Below, one piece after another: positions 1 through 7,231 of a stretch of DNA of 16,066 bases. Positions within the stretch are counted from its first letter, which is position 1. Each line of letters starts with the position of its first letter. The translations under genes were made by a program, and so were the position numbers. Source of the stretch: an uncultured Collinsella sp. (GTDB lineage Bacteria; Actinomycetota; Coriobacteriia; Coriobacteriales; Coriobacteriaceae). Below the pieces are notes generated by a model that was not told where the DNA came from, searched no databases, and saw only the letters and a list, made by a program, of their open reading frames with translations. The DNA lies in contig CAAEOW010000124.1 in the NCBI GenBank assembly GCA_900757705.1, forward strand, positions 1-16,066, given 5' to 3'.

Positions 1-843
1 GGCCTGACGTTTTCATCGCTGGTGATTATCGACTTGGGGATCGCGCGCGTATGGCGCGATGGCGCCGATGCCGACACCGTCAAGTTTGGCACGCGACCCT
101 ATGCCCCGCCCGAGCAGTATGGGTTTGGGCAGACGAGTGTGCGCAGCGACGTCTACGCACTTGGCGCCCTGTTGTTCTTCTGCTTGACGGGAGTCGACCC
201 TAAACCGGGGCTCGACATGCGCGAGCAATGCGAGGCGCGTGGCATTCCCACTCCACTTGCCGATGTCATCTGCATGTCGATGGCGCTCGACCCGGCCAAG
301 CGTTTTGCGAGTGCGGAGGCATTGGGACGGGCTACGCGCGCGGCATACGATCTAAGTCGCCCCGTGCGGCCTCCTGCGCCTGTGCTTGTCCGTGCTCCGG
401 CCTCGGAGACGGCGTTGACGCCCCAAGGGCTCCAGAACCCCACAGGGCTTCCTAGGCCTGCCGCCTCTGTTGCATGCGGTCTGCTCTCTCGCGTTCCGGA
501 GTCTCTGGGGCGTATTTGGAATACGCTCGTCTGCTTCTCACTGCTTGTGTTCTTTGCCGGAAGTCACTTTGCCGTCTTTCACCCCACGGGAGCAAACCAA
601 AGCTACCCGACGTGGCTTCTCATAATCGAGTATTTTTTCTTTGTCGATGGCCTTATGGTGCTTATGCATTTTGCGCTGCTCGATAAGCGCCGTCTTCGTC
701 GGCGATTCGCACTGCTCGACAGCTATCGCGGCAAGAAGCTCGCGAAACTCTGGCTCAAGGCATTGGGTGTGCTGCTCCTATGCATGATCGTCATAGTCGC
801 GGTTGCCAATGCGACCGGCGTCGTCGATACCTCCGCTACCTAA
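1..843 (+). CDS. Ser/Thr protein kinase-like protein, C-terminal part (5' end outside window)
   Basis: The frame is open from base 1, so the true start lies upstream; 280 residues are visible. They begin within the C-lobe of a Hanks-type kinase: IIDLGIAR is the metal-binding segment (DLG replacing the usual DFG) and GTRPYAPPEQ followed by SDVYALG corresponds to the activation-segment end and subdomain IX. The HRD catalytic loop and ATP site are off-window, so activity cannot be judged. After the kinase fold comes a Pro/Ala-rich linker, then about three hydrophobic segments (around NTLVCFSLLVFFAG, LLIIEYFFFVDGLMVLM and ALGVLLLCMIVIVAV) separated by a very basic stretch (DKRRLRRRF). The kinase is therefore tethered to the membrane by its C-terminus, unlike PknB/PASTA kinases, which carry external PASTA repeats. 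It converges on the next gene and shares its terminator. Kinase fold is clear; substrate and signal are unknown. Confidence 0.88.
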   Translation, partial: GLTFSSLVIIDLGIARVWRDGADADTVKFGTRPYAPPEQYGFGQTSVRSDVYALGALLFFCLTGVDPKPGLDMREQCEARGIPTPLADVICMSMALDPAKRFASAEALGRATRAAYDLSRPVRPPAPVLVRAPASETALTPQGLQNPTGLPRPAASVACGLLSRVPESLGRIWNTLVCFSLLVFFAGSHFAVFHPTGANQSYPTWLLIIEYFFFVDGLMVLMHFALLDKRRLRRRFALLDSYRGKKLAKLWLKALGVLLLCMIVIVAVANATGVVDTSAT

Positions 844-847
844 AAGA

Positions 848-870
848 AAAGGGCCCCATTGGGGCCCTTT
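848..870. terminator. Bidirectional Rho-independent terminator between convergent genes
   Basis: Perfect 10-bp stem, AAAGGGCCCC at 848-857 and GGGGCCCTTT at 861-870, with a 3-nt loop. Read on the minus strand it is followed by TTTTCTTTT; on the plus strand by only three T. It lies 4 bases after the kinase stop and 10 bases beyond the stop of the cell-wall hydrolase gene, so it can serve both. Confidence 0.9.
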
Positions 871-880
871 GCAGTTGCAC

Positions 881-2014
881 TTAGATGCGGTTCATCTGAG
901 CGGCGACTTTGTTGTACCAGTCCTGCCACGTGGGCGGGCAGTACTTTTTGGCCGCTGCCGGGGTAAGGGTGGAGCCGTAGTTGGCGCCCAGATAGGCAAC
1001 GTGAGCGGAGATGCCCTCGCTCCAGCTGCCAAAGCTGCGCCAGCCGCCGCCACGTGCACTCCAGCCCCAGGCGTTATAAGAATTGGCGCAATAAGCACCC
1101 TTGGTGCTCTCGATGCAGGCGATGGCGGGGGACCAACGGGGGTCGACACCGGTATTCCAAGCGGCGACGGCAAAGTTGTAGCCCTGGCCTGCCATAGGGG
1201 AGCCGGCGAGATAATTGTCGATGCGGCTCGTCCACTCATTAATGAACGAATCGTAATCGGAACTACCGGTATTGGAGTTGTTCACCGTGGTGTCGATGGT
1301 GGTGTTGGTGTTGGTGGCCTGGCTGCTGGAATTGCTGCCGCTTACGCCCTCGCCCGAGAGCTTCTCGGCGGCAGCGGCCTTATCGGCCTCAAGCTTGGCA
1401 AGCTCGGCGGCATTTTCCTGCTCGGCTTTTGCCTGCGCCTCGCTGCGGAGCTGCTGGGCCTGCGCCAGCGCGTCCTCGGCGTTTTTCTGCTCTGCCTCAA
1501 GCTGAGACTTGGCCTGCTGGAGCTCGGCCTTGTTCTGCTCGAGTTCGGTTTGCATGTTATTGAGCTCTTCGATCTCGTCGACGCTCGAGCTCGTGATCTG
1601 GTTGGTGTATTTGCAGGTCGTGATGAACTCACCCAGGCTCTGCGCGTTGACCAGGAAGCTCACGATGGGATTGGTGCCCTTCTGATACTTGTACAGATCG
1701 CGCATGGCGGAGCTTGCCTTGGCCTGCTGCTCGGGAAGCTTAGCCTCGATTTCCTCGATGCTTGCCTCATTGGAGTCAATCTGCTTTTGCAGGTCATCGA
1801 GTTTGGTGCGGGCGTCGTTGTAGGCGCTCGTGGCGGCTTCGATCTTCTGCTGGGCTGCGGAAAGCTGGTCCTGCGTTGCCTGCGAGGCGGCATACGCCGC
1901 AACGGGGGAGAGCATCGGTGTGGCCGTCAGCGCAACGGCGAGCGCGGCGCTCGTGATGATACGAGCCGGCTTCGACGCAATGAGCGCTGCGGTGCGATGA
2001 TTCGAATGCTGCAT
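881..2014 (-). CDS. Secreted coiled-coil cell-wall hydrolase (PcsB/CwlO-like N-terminus, lysozyme-like C-terminal domain)
   Basis: The protein has 377 residues from the ATG at 2014, chosen over an upstream in-frame TTG at 2029 because GAGGG lies just before it. Residues 1 to about 42 form a signal peptide with a basic start, a hydrophobic core and an AYA-like cleavage site before ASQ. Residues about 45-225 are a long Glu/Gln/Lys/Ala-rich coiled coil of the kind found in PcsB and CwlO, proteins whose coiled coils are controlled by FtsEX. A Ser/Asn/Thr-rich linker follows. The last ~100 residues (SPAIACIESTKGAYC, NAWGW, GISAHVAYLG) resemble glucosaminidase/transglycosylase domains; Glu302 in ACIES is the likely catalytic acid. 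A role in peptidoglycan turnover or division is inferred. The C-terminal domain is not the usual NlpC/CHAP peptidase of PcsB-like proteins. Four Cys residues could form disulfides outside the cell. Confidence 0.85.
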   Translation of the reverse strand: MQHSNHRTAALIASKPARIITSAALAVALTATPMLSPVAAYAASQATQDQLSAAQQKIEAATSAYNDARTKLDDLQKQIDSNEASIEEIEAKLPEQQAKASSAMRDLYKYQKGTNPIVSFLVNAQSLGEFITTCKYTNQITSSSVDEIEELNNMQTELEQNKAELQQAKSQLEAEQKNAEDALAQAQQLRSEAQAKAEQENAAELAKLEADKAAAAEKLSGEGVSGSNSSSQATNTNTTIDTTVNNSNTGSSDYDSFINEWTSRIDNYLAGSPMAGQGYNFAVAAWNTGVDPRWSPAIACIESTKGAYCANSYNAWGWSARGGGWRSFGSWSEGISAHVAYLGANYGSTLTPAAAKKYCPPTWQDWYNKVAAQMNRI

Positions 2015-2408
2015 CCAGTCCCTCTGCAATCAATCGTAGGTTATGGTTCGAACGGTATTCTACTACTGCTTTCGACCTCAACTTGAACCTTAAAGGTTCC
2101 AAAGGGTCAAGTTGAACTTGAGGCTTTGGCTTTGACCTGCAGTTATGATGAATTGTTGAGAAACCATAGAGTTCAACTTTAACGTTACGGGGCCTGTTTG
2201 CGGACGGGCTTTCGGTCGTGAAAGCTATCTCAACAGGGGGTTTGCAGCTACAAGGCCCCATCGCGGTGAGTGCGGCCTTTATGCTGGACGATTACGTCGA
2301 TTGCCATAGATACGGTGGAGCTTTGGGCGCCGGCGGCTTGGCACGCTAGAATAAATCAGTTGCGCAAAGACCGCCCGTTGTGTGGGCAGTTCATGATAGG
2401 AAGTTTCC
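2015..2408. other. Gene-free intergenic region with inverted repeats
   Basis: I find no convincing coding frame in these 394 bases. The left third holds a cluster of palindromes (2075-2124). The middle holds a possible two-stem structure: GGGGCCT at 2189-2195 against AGGCCCC at 2253-2259, enclosing GCTTTC/GAAAGC at 2208-2213 and 2220-2225. The right end has a TAGAAT box at 2347-2352 without a good -35, and the ribosome site of the next gene. It must contain the divergent promoters of the hydrolase and ligase genes. Confidence 0.6.
2075..2124. promoter_or_regulatory. Nested inverted repeats resembling MerR-family operators
   Basis: Three overlapping dyads are visible: GAACCTT-A-AAGGTTC (2085-2099), CAAGTT-G-AACTTG (2108-2120), and the wider pair TCAACTTGA (2078-2086) with TCAAGTTGA (2107-2115), all framed by CCTCAA (2076) and TTGAGG (ending 2123). 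Operators of MerR-family regulators such as SoxR have closely similar CCTCAAGTT/AACTTGAGG dyads set in a long 19-20-bp promoter spacer. Here TTGAGG (2118-2123) and TATGAT (2144-2149) are 20 bp apart on the plus strand. No MerR-type gene lies in the window, so the regulator is unknown. Confidence 0.5.
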
Positions 2409-3665
2409 ATGGCATTGCAATTTACAGAGCGCGAGTTCATTCCCGTGCTGCTCGGTGGCGACATCAACGCCTATTCGGTGGCGCGCGCCTTCTACGAGGA
2501 GTACCAGGTCAAGAGTCTGGTCTTTGGCAAGTACCAGACGGGTCCCGCGTACCGCAGCCAGATTATCGACTACACGCCCAACGTGGATATCGACACCATG
2601 CCCGTGATGCTCAAAACCGTCAACGGCATTGCCCAAGCGCATGCCGACAAGACGATTGTCCTTGTGGGTTGTGGCGATAACTATGTCGCTCTCGTGGCTC
2701 AGGCCAAGGACGCTCATGAGCTGGCGGATAACATCGTCGCTCCCTACGCGCCCTACAGCATGCTCGAGCAGTGCCAGAAGAAGGAGATCTTCTACGAGCT
2801 GTGCGAGAAGCATGGCGTGCCCTATCCGCACACGTTTACCTTTACCAAGGCGATGCTCAATGCCCAGGGTGAGGCGCCTGCCGAAGTGCTCGACCAGATC
2901 GATTTTCCTTACCCGATGATTCTGAAGCCTTCTGACGGCATCATGTGGTGGCAGCACGAGTTCGAGGGCCAGAAAAAGGCCTATGAGATTGCCGATCGCG
3001 CCGAGCTGGAACAGGTCATTCGCGACTCGTATGCCAGCGGCTACACCGACGACCTGATCTTGCAGGATCGCGTGCCCGGCAACGACGAGTACATGCGCGT
3101 GCTCACCAGCTATTCCGACCGCAACGGCAAGGTCCGCATGATGTGCCTGGGTCACGTGCTGCTCGAGGAGCATCAGCCCCATGGCGTCGGTAATCACGCC
3201 TGCATCATCACCGAGCCCAATGATGAACTCATGGGCGGCGTGCGCAAGTTGCTCGAGGACCTTCACTTTGTGGGCTATTCCAACTTTGACGTTAAGTACG
3301 ACGAGCGCGACGGCTCGTTTAAGTTCTTCGATTTCAACACGCGCCAAGGTCGCAGCAACTACTACGTCACCAACAGTGGCTTTAACGTTGCCAAGTATGT
3401 TGTGGACGAGTATGTGTTCAACCGCCCGTTTGAGCCGGAGTTTGTGACGGCGCAGGACGAGGCGCTGTGGATGGTCGTCCCCATGGGCGTCGTCGACAAA
3501 TACGTCAAGGATCCCGAGCTGCGCGCTAAGGTGCATCGCCTGGACAAGGAAGGCAAGGGCGCCGACCCTTCGTTTATGAAGGGCGACTTTGTCTTTAACC
3601 GCTGGCTGCGCATGTGGCACACCAAGCTGCGCCACTTTAAGCTGTTCAAGACGTATTACAAGTAG
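2409..3665 (+). CDS. ATP-grasp carboxylate-amine ligase, probable D-aspartate ligase type
   Basis: The protein has 418 residues; AGGAAG 5 bases before the ATG supports the start. It has the order of an ATP-grasp enzyme: an N-terminal Rossmann-like part (IPVLLGGDINAYSVAR), a lid with the ATP-binding Lys in YPMILKPSDG (about 173-182), a second strand DLILQDRVPGNDEYMR, and the metal-binding FDFNTRQGRSNY. Such enzymes form an amide or peptide bond through an acyl phosphate. Soluble carboxylate-amine ligases of this size include the D-aspartate ligase of Enterococcus faecium (Aslfm), which adds D-Asp to the third residue of the peptidoglycan stem. The racemase gene next door makes that reading attractive. 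The alternative is another amino-acid ligase, with the neighbour being coincidental. Family assignment is firm; the substrate is inferred. The C-terminus is rich in Trp, Lys and Arg (NRWLRMWHTK). Confidence 0.8.
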   Translation: MALQFTEREFIPVLLGGDINAYSVARAFYEEYQVKSLVFGKYQTGPAYRSQIIDYTPNVDIDTMPVMLKTVNGIAQAHADKTIVLVGCGDNYVALVAQAKDAHELADNIVAPYAPYSMLEQCQKKEIFYELCEKHGVPYPHTFTFTKAMLNAQGEAPAEVLDQIDFPYPMILKPSDGIMWWQHEFEGQKKAYEIADRAELEQVIRDSYASGYTDDLILQDRVPGNDEYMRVLTSYSDRNGKVRMMCLGHVLLEEHQPHGVGNHACIITEPNDELMGGVRKLLEDLHFVGYSNFDVKYDERDGSFKFFDFNTRQGRSNYYVTNSGFNVAKYVVDEYVFNRPFEPEFVTAQDEALWMVVPMGVVDKYVKDPELRAKVHRLDKEGKGADPSFMKGDFVFNRWLRMWHTKLRHFKLFKTYYK

Positions 3666-3674
3666 ATGAGTGCG

Positions 3675-3704
3675 GCGCCCGTCCGGTTTGCATCGGGCGG
3701 GCGC
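3675..3704 (+). promoter_or_regulatory. GC-rich hairpin between ligase and racemase genes
   Basis: GCGCCCGTCCG (3675-3685) pairs with CGGGCGGGCGC (3694-3704) through one G-T wobble, with an 8-nt loop. There is no T-run after it, so it is a poor intrinsic terminator. It may mark the end of the ligase message, protect its 3' end, or partly insulate the racemase gene. Confidence 0.6.
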
Positions 3705-3713
3705 GGGTATGAT
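3687..3713 (+). promoter_or_regulatory. Possible promoter of the racemase gene
   Basis: TATGAT at 3708-3713 is a good -10 box directly after the hairpin. The best upstream box, TTTGCA at 3687-3692, is only 15 bp away. The spacing is short, so the call rests mainly on the -10 box and on the similarly built site before the zinc peptidase gene (12901-12927). Confidence 0.35.
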
Positions 3714-3749
3714 ACGCGCAATTGCGCAAACGTCACCAAGGAGGCGGCG

Positions 3750-4496
3750 ATGGAAAAGCTGGGAGTTATCGGCGGCATGGGCGCCGAGGCCACGTCGTAT
3801 TACTACGACCAGGTGGTGCGTCATACGGCGGCCGCCTGCGATCAGGAACATATCGACATGGTGGTGCTCTCCAAGTCGACCATGCCCGACCGCACGCTGG
3901 CCATTAAGACCGGCGAGCATGCCAAGCTGCTGACGACCATGAAAGAGTGTGCCCAGGCACTCGAGTCGCTGGGCTGTGCGCACATTGCCATTCCCTGCAA
4001 CACGTCACACTACTTTTACGACCAGATCCAGTCGTTTACGAAGGTGCCGATTATCCACATGCCGCGCGAGTCGGTTCGCTATGCCCTTGCGGGTGCGGTG
4101 ATGGGGGAGTGCGAGTTCGACCCCAACCTGAGTATGCCGGCCGAGCCGGTGCACAAGATTGGCATCATGGGAACCGACGGCACCGTGGGCGCGGGCGTCT
4201 ACGGCCGCGAATGCGAGGCTGCGGGTGTCGAGGTTGTCTATCCCAGCGAGAAACGTCAGAACGATGTGATGTCGCTTATCTACGATGATGTGAAGGCCGG
4301 ACGTGAGCCCGATATGGATAAGTTCGACCGCGTGATGTGGGAGTTCGCCCGTAGCGGCTGCGACCGCGTCATTCTGGCCTGCACCGAGCTATCGGTGCTG
4401 CAGAAGTACCGAGAGATGCCCGAGATTACCCTCGACGCCATGGATGTCCTGGTGCGCGAATCCATCATCCGCAGCGGCGCCCCCTACCGCCTCTAG
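3750..4496 (+). CDS. Aspartate/glutamate racemase family protein
   Basis: The protein has 248 residues. The ATG at 3750 was chosen because AAGGAGG sits 5 bases before it; the frame is open further upstream but without a ribosome site. The cofactor-independent racemase fold is recognisable: LGVIGGMGAEAT at the N-terminus, STMPDRT near 42-49, and the two catalytic Cys residues, Cys83 in IPCNTSH and Cys211 in ILACTELS. The GGMG and PDRT features match the aspartate racemase / YgeA branch better than MurI glutamate racemase. The reaction is interconversion of L- and D-amino acids by two-base proton transfer. With the ligase gene 84 bases upstream, the likely job is supplying D-Asp for cross-bridge synthesis in the cytoplasm. 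Broad-specificity amino-acid racemase is the alternative. Confidence 0.88.
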   Translation: MEKLGVIGGMGAEATSYYYDQVVRHTAAACDQEHIDMVVLSKSTMPDRTLAIKTGEHAKLLTTMKECAQALESLGCAHIAIPCNTSHYFYDQIQSFTKVPIIHMPRESVRYALAGAVMGECEFDPNLSMPAEPVHKIGIMGTDGTVGAGVYGRECEAAGVEVVYPSEKRQNDVMSLIYDDVKAGREPDMDKFDRVMWEFARSGCDRVILACTELSVLQKYREMPEITLDAMDVLVRESIIRSGAPYRL

Positions 4497-4555
4497 CTTC
4501 CGACCTGCCAAAAAGGGACAGTTTTATTTTGGTGGGTTTTATCTGGTGAAACAGT

Positions 4556-4592
4556 AAAGGCCTCGGCTCGTTTAGTGCGAGCCGAGGCCTTT
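4556..4592. terminator. Bidirectional Rho-independent terminator
   Basis: Perfect 15-bp stem, AAAGGCCTCGGCTCG (4556-4570) and CGAGCCGAGGCCTTT (4578-4592), with a 7-nt loop. Both strands end in short T-runs (TTTT plus; TTTACTGTTT minus). It separates the plus-strand racemase from the minus-strand ECF operon and can end both. Confidence 0.92.
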
Positions 4593-4621
4593 TGCGTTGG
4601 GCGGTTGCTGTCGGTGGTGAA

Positions 4622-5368
4622 CTAGAACAGGAAGCCGATGGCGATGAGGGCGATGCTGACGATGAGCACGGCGATGTCCAGGCCCTTGATGGGGTAGCGC
4701 TTGTACGAGCTGGCGCGCGTGCGCAGATAGAAGCCGCGCTGTTCTGCCGCCAAGGCTGTGGCATCGGTCTTGCCCACGCTCGAGATGAGCAGTGGCACGC
4801 ACAGTGGCAGCATGAGCTTAAGCTTCTTGATGGGGTTCTTGGTGTCGTACTCGACGCCGCGTGCGGTCTGCGCCTCCATGATGGCGTTCATCTCCTGACC
4901 AAATACCGGCACAAAGCGCAGCGCCGTGGTAAAGGTGAAGGCATAGCGATACGGCACGTGCAGCACCTCGACGCAGGCGTTGGCAAGGTCGTTGAGCTTG
5001 GTCACCATGAGCATGAGGATGAGTGGTAACGCCACGCCCAGCAGGCGCAGACAGGCCTTCGATCCCGTGACGAGGCCCGTGTCGGTGATAAAGCCCCACA
5101 CCACGTTGCCATCGCGCATAAAGGCCAGCTGGAGCACCAGCATGATAAGCGCGAGCGGAATCAGCACCTTGAGCAGCGAGAACAGACGGTTGACGACGCC
5201 GGCATAGGCACCCAGTACAAGGGTGAGTGCCAAAAAGCCCAGCAGCGCCACGTAGGTGTCGGACAAGAAGATGCCGACGATGATGGCGGCGGCGAGGCCC
5301 AGTTTGACGACGGGGTTCAGGCGATGCAGCAGCGTATCGCCCGGCATGTAGTCGATGACGTTAACCAC
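4622..5368 (-). CDS. ecfT: ECF transporter T component (EcfT), energy-coupling transmembrane protein
   Basis: The protein has 248 residues from the GTG at 5368, 10 bases after AAGGAG. An ATG at 5401 is also in frame, but the GTG start places the family's usual opening (IDYMPGDTLLHRLNP) right at the N-terminus and gives an 8-base overlap with the ATPase stop, typical of translational coupling. About five hydrophobic segments are visible. The two Ala-Arg-Gly coupling-helix motifs that dock into the ATPases are seen as TARGV (169-171) and EQRGF (210-212, Gln replacing Ala). EcfT joins the ATPase pair to the S component and transmits ATP-driven motion so that the S subunit toppens its bound substrate inward across the membrane. 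It is the last gene of the operon. It contains the only Trp of the three transporter proteins. Confidence 0.93.
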   Translation of the reverse strand: MVNVIDYMPGDTLLHRLNPVVKLGLAAAIIVGIFLSDTYVALLGFLALTLVLGAYAGVVNRLFSLLKVLIPLALIMLVLQLAFMRDGNVVWGFITDTGLVTGSKACLRLLGVALPLILMLMVTKLNDLANACVEVLHVPYRYAFTFTTALRFVPVFGQEMNAIMEAQTARGVEYDTKNPIKKLKLMLPLCVPLLISSVGKTDATALAAEQRGFYLRTRASSYKRYPIKGLDIAVLIVSIALIAIGFLF

Positions 5369-7112
5369 GGTGGACCATCTCCTTGGTAATTCGAACGACA
5401 TCGGTGACCTCGCTTACCTGCGCAAAAGCGGGCGAGACGGAAGATGCCAGACGGCGCGAGAGTTCAATAACCTGGGGAGGCTCCACGTAGGCGCGACGCA
5501 TGAGATCGATGTTCGAGAATAGCTCGTGCGTGCGGCCGCGGTCGAGGATGCGACCGTCGGCCATTACCACAATGCGCTCGGCAAAATCCGAAACGACTTC
5601 CATATCGTGGCAGACCATGATAACGGCACAGCCGCGCTCGGCCATGGTGCGCACCGTTTCCATGACGGTCATGCATTCGCGGTAATCCAGGCCGCTTGTG
5701 GGCTCGTCGAGCACCACGATCTTGGGCTCTACGACCACGACAGAGGCGAGTGCCACCATTTGTCGCTGGCCGCGCGAAAGCGAGAAAGGTGCCTCATCGG
5801 CAGGCAGGCCAAAGCGATCGATAACGAGTTGAGCACGACGCAGAGCCTCGGCCCGGTCCATGCCGCCAAGCTCCAGGCCAAAAGCGACCTCGTCGAGTAC
5901 GGTATCCTTGCAGATCTGGCGGTCGGGGTTTTGGAAGAGGGTTGCGACTTCGCGGGCGATGCGGCTCGTGGGAACGGCTGCGGTATCCAGTCCCGTGACG
6001 CGCACGCTGCCCGAGGCGGGTTTAAGCAGGCCTGTGAGCAGCTTGGTGAGCGTGGTCTTGCCGGCACCGTTTTGGCCGACGATGCCCACGAGCTCGCCGG
6101 GATAGAGGGTCAGGTTAAGGTCGTGTACGGCGGCACCGCCATTGGGATAGGCAAACTCAACATGATCGAAGGTGAGCACGGGCTCGGCGTCCTTGGCGTG
6201 CGGGCGCAACGACGGTGCGTGCGGTGAGCCGGCGGGTGCCTGAATGTCGCTGCTTGCGTGTGCGGGGTCGACGATGCCCGAAATCAGGCGCTCGGCCTCA
6301 TCGACATCCAAGCAAGGGGTGCCGCTTACCAGGCCATCGGTTTGGAGGCTATTGAAGATACGCGTGACGCGAGGGCAGTCGACGCCGATGGCACGGAGCT
6401 CGTCGGTATGCGCGAAGACCTCGTGTGGCTCGCCCTGCAGCGCGATTTCGCCATGGTTGAGCACGAGCACGCGGTTGCAGTACTCCGAGAGCAGGGCGAC
6501 CTTTTGCTCAACGACGACGATGGTGATTCCAAGTGCGCGATTTGCCTCACGTAGCGTCTCGAAGACCAACGTGGAGCTGGCGGGGTCGAGCGCCGCGGTG
6601 GGCTCGTCGAGAACCAAGACGCGCGGACGCATGGCGAGGATGGCGGCGATGGCTACCTTTTGCTTCTGTCCGCCCGAGAGGGTGGCGATCTCGCGGTCGC
6701 GCAGGTCGGTGATACCCACGGTCTCGAGGGTTTCGGTGACGCGCTGCTCAATCTGGTCGTGGGGAACGCCAAAGTTCTCGAGTCCAAAGAGCATCTCGTC
6801 CTCGACGACCGAAGCGACCATCTGCGTGTCGATATCCTGCAGCACACTGCCGACGATTTGCGACACGTCGGTCAGCGAGACCTCGCAGGTGTCGTGGCCG
6901 TCAACCATGACGGACCCAAAGAACGTGCCGGTGTAGTGGTGGGGCACGGCACCCGACAGGCAGGCGGCAAGCGTGGACTTGCCGGCGCCCGAGGGCCCGA
7001 TGATGCCGATGAAATCTCCCTTGTTCACGCTGAGCGAGATGTGGCTAAGCGCCTGCTCGGTCTGCGTGCCATAGGAGAACGAGACATCGTCGACGTTGAT
7101 GATCGTTTCCAT
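5361..7112 (-). CDS. ECF transporter fused double ATPase (EcfA-EcfA')
   Basis: The 583-residue protein carries two complete ABC ATPase domains in one chain. Domain 1: Walker A GPSGAGKST (Lys45), Q-loop Gln92, signature LSGGQ (145-149), Walker B VLVLDEP (Glu170). A linker at about 265-310 (rich in Ala, Pro, Ser, His) leads to domain 2: Walker A GQNGAGKTT (Lys352), Q-loop FQNPDRQ (Gln394), signature LSRGQ (445-449) and VVLDEP. The Arg in the second signature is frequent in ECF ATPases. Most ECF modules use two separate ATPases; fused ones resemble the YkoD type and usually belong to a dedicated single-substrate transporter. AAAGG before the ATG supports the start. The protein works on the cytoplasmic face with EcfT. 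It contains no Trp at all. Confidence 0.95.
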   Translation of the reverse strand: METIINVDDVSFSYGTQTEQALSHISLSVNKGDFIGIIGPSGAGKSTLAACLSGAVPHHYTGTFFGSVMVDGHDTCEVSLTDVSQIVGSVLQDIDTQMVASVVEDEMLFGLENFGVPHDQIEQRVTETLETVGITDLRDREIATLSGGQKQKVAIAAILAMRPRVLVLDEPTAALDPASSTLVFETLREANRALGITIVVVEQKVALLSEYCNRVLVLNHGEIALQGEPHEVFAHTDELRAIGVDCPRVTRIFNSLQTDGLVSGTPCLDVDEAERLISGIVDPAHASSDIQAPAGSPHAPSLRPHAKDAEPVLTFDHVEFAYPNGGAAVHDLNLTLYPGELVGIVGQNGAGKTTLTKLLTGLLKPASGSVRVTGLDTAAVPTSRIAREVATLFQNPDRQICKDTVLDEVAFGLELGGMDRAEALRRAQLVIDRFGLPADEAPFSLSRGQRQMVALASVVVVEPKIVVLDEPTSGLDYRECMTVMETVRTMAERGCAVIMVCHDMEVVSDFAERIVVMADGRILDRGRTHELFSNIDLMRRAYVEPPQVIELSRRLASSVSPAFAQVSEVTDVVRITKEMVHRG

Positions 7113-7130
7113 GGATACCTTTCATAGTCA

Positions 7131-7174
7131 TTGGGGACGTTCTTACATGACTAGTCGTTTAAGAACGTCCCCAA
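7131..7174. repeat. REP-like perfect inverted repeat inside the ECF operon
   Basis: TTGGGGACGTTCTTA (7131-7145) and TAAGAACGTCCCCAA (7160-7174) are exact reverse complements around a 14-nt loop containing ACTAGT. The next bases repeat CTAGTCGTTT directly (7151-7160 and 7178-7187) and run into GGGACAGT (7188-7195), a word also found at 4515-4522. Such elements are often dispersed in genomes as REP sequences. It could weaken transcription from the S gene into the ATPase gene or stabilise the mRNA end. Confidence 0.7.
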
Positions 7175-7231
7175 AAGCTAGTCGTTTGGGACAGTCTTTG
7201 CAAGATGGGGTGGCTCGTAAAGCCGAGCGGG

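Noticed and set aside
803..2086. Long plus-strand open frame of 427 codons opposite the cell-wall hydrolase
   Set aside because: It is the antisense of a gene with signal peptide, coiled coil and ribosome site; its Leu/Gly/Val-rich composition is a by-product of the GC-rich reverse frame.
2391..3983. Minus-strand open frame of 530 codons across the ligase gene
   Set aside because: Antisense to a clear ATP-grasp enzyme, with no recognisable motif; runs through two genes and a hairpin.
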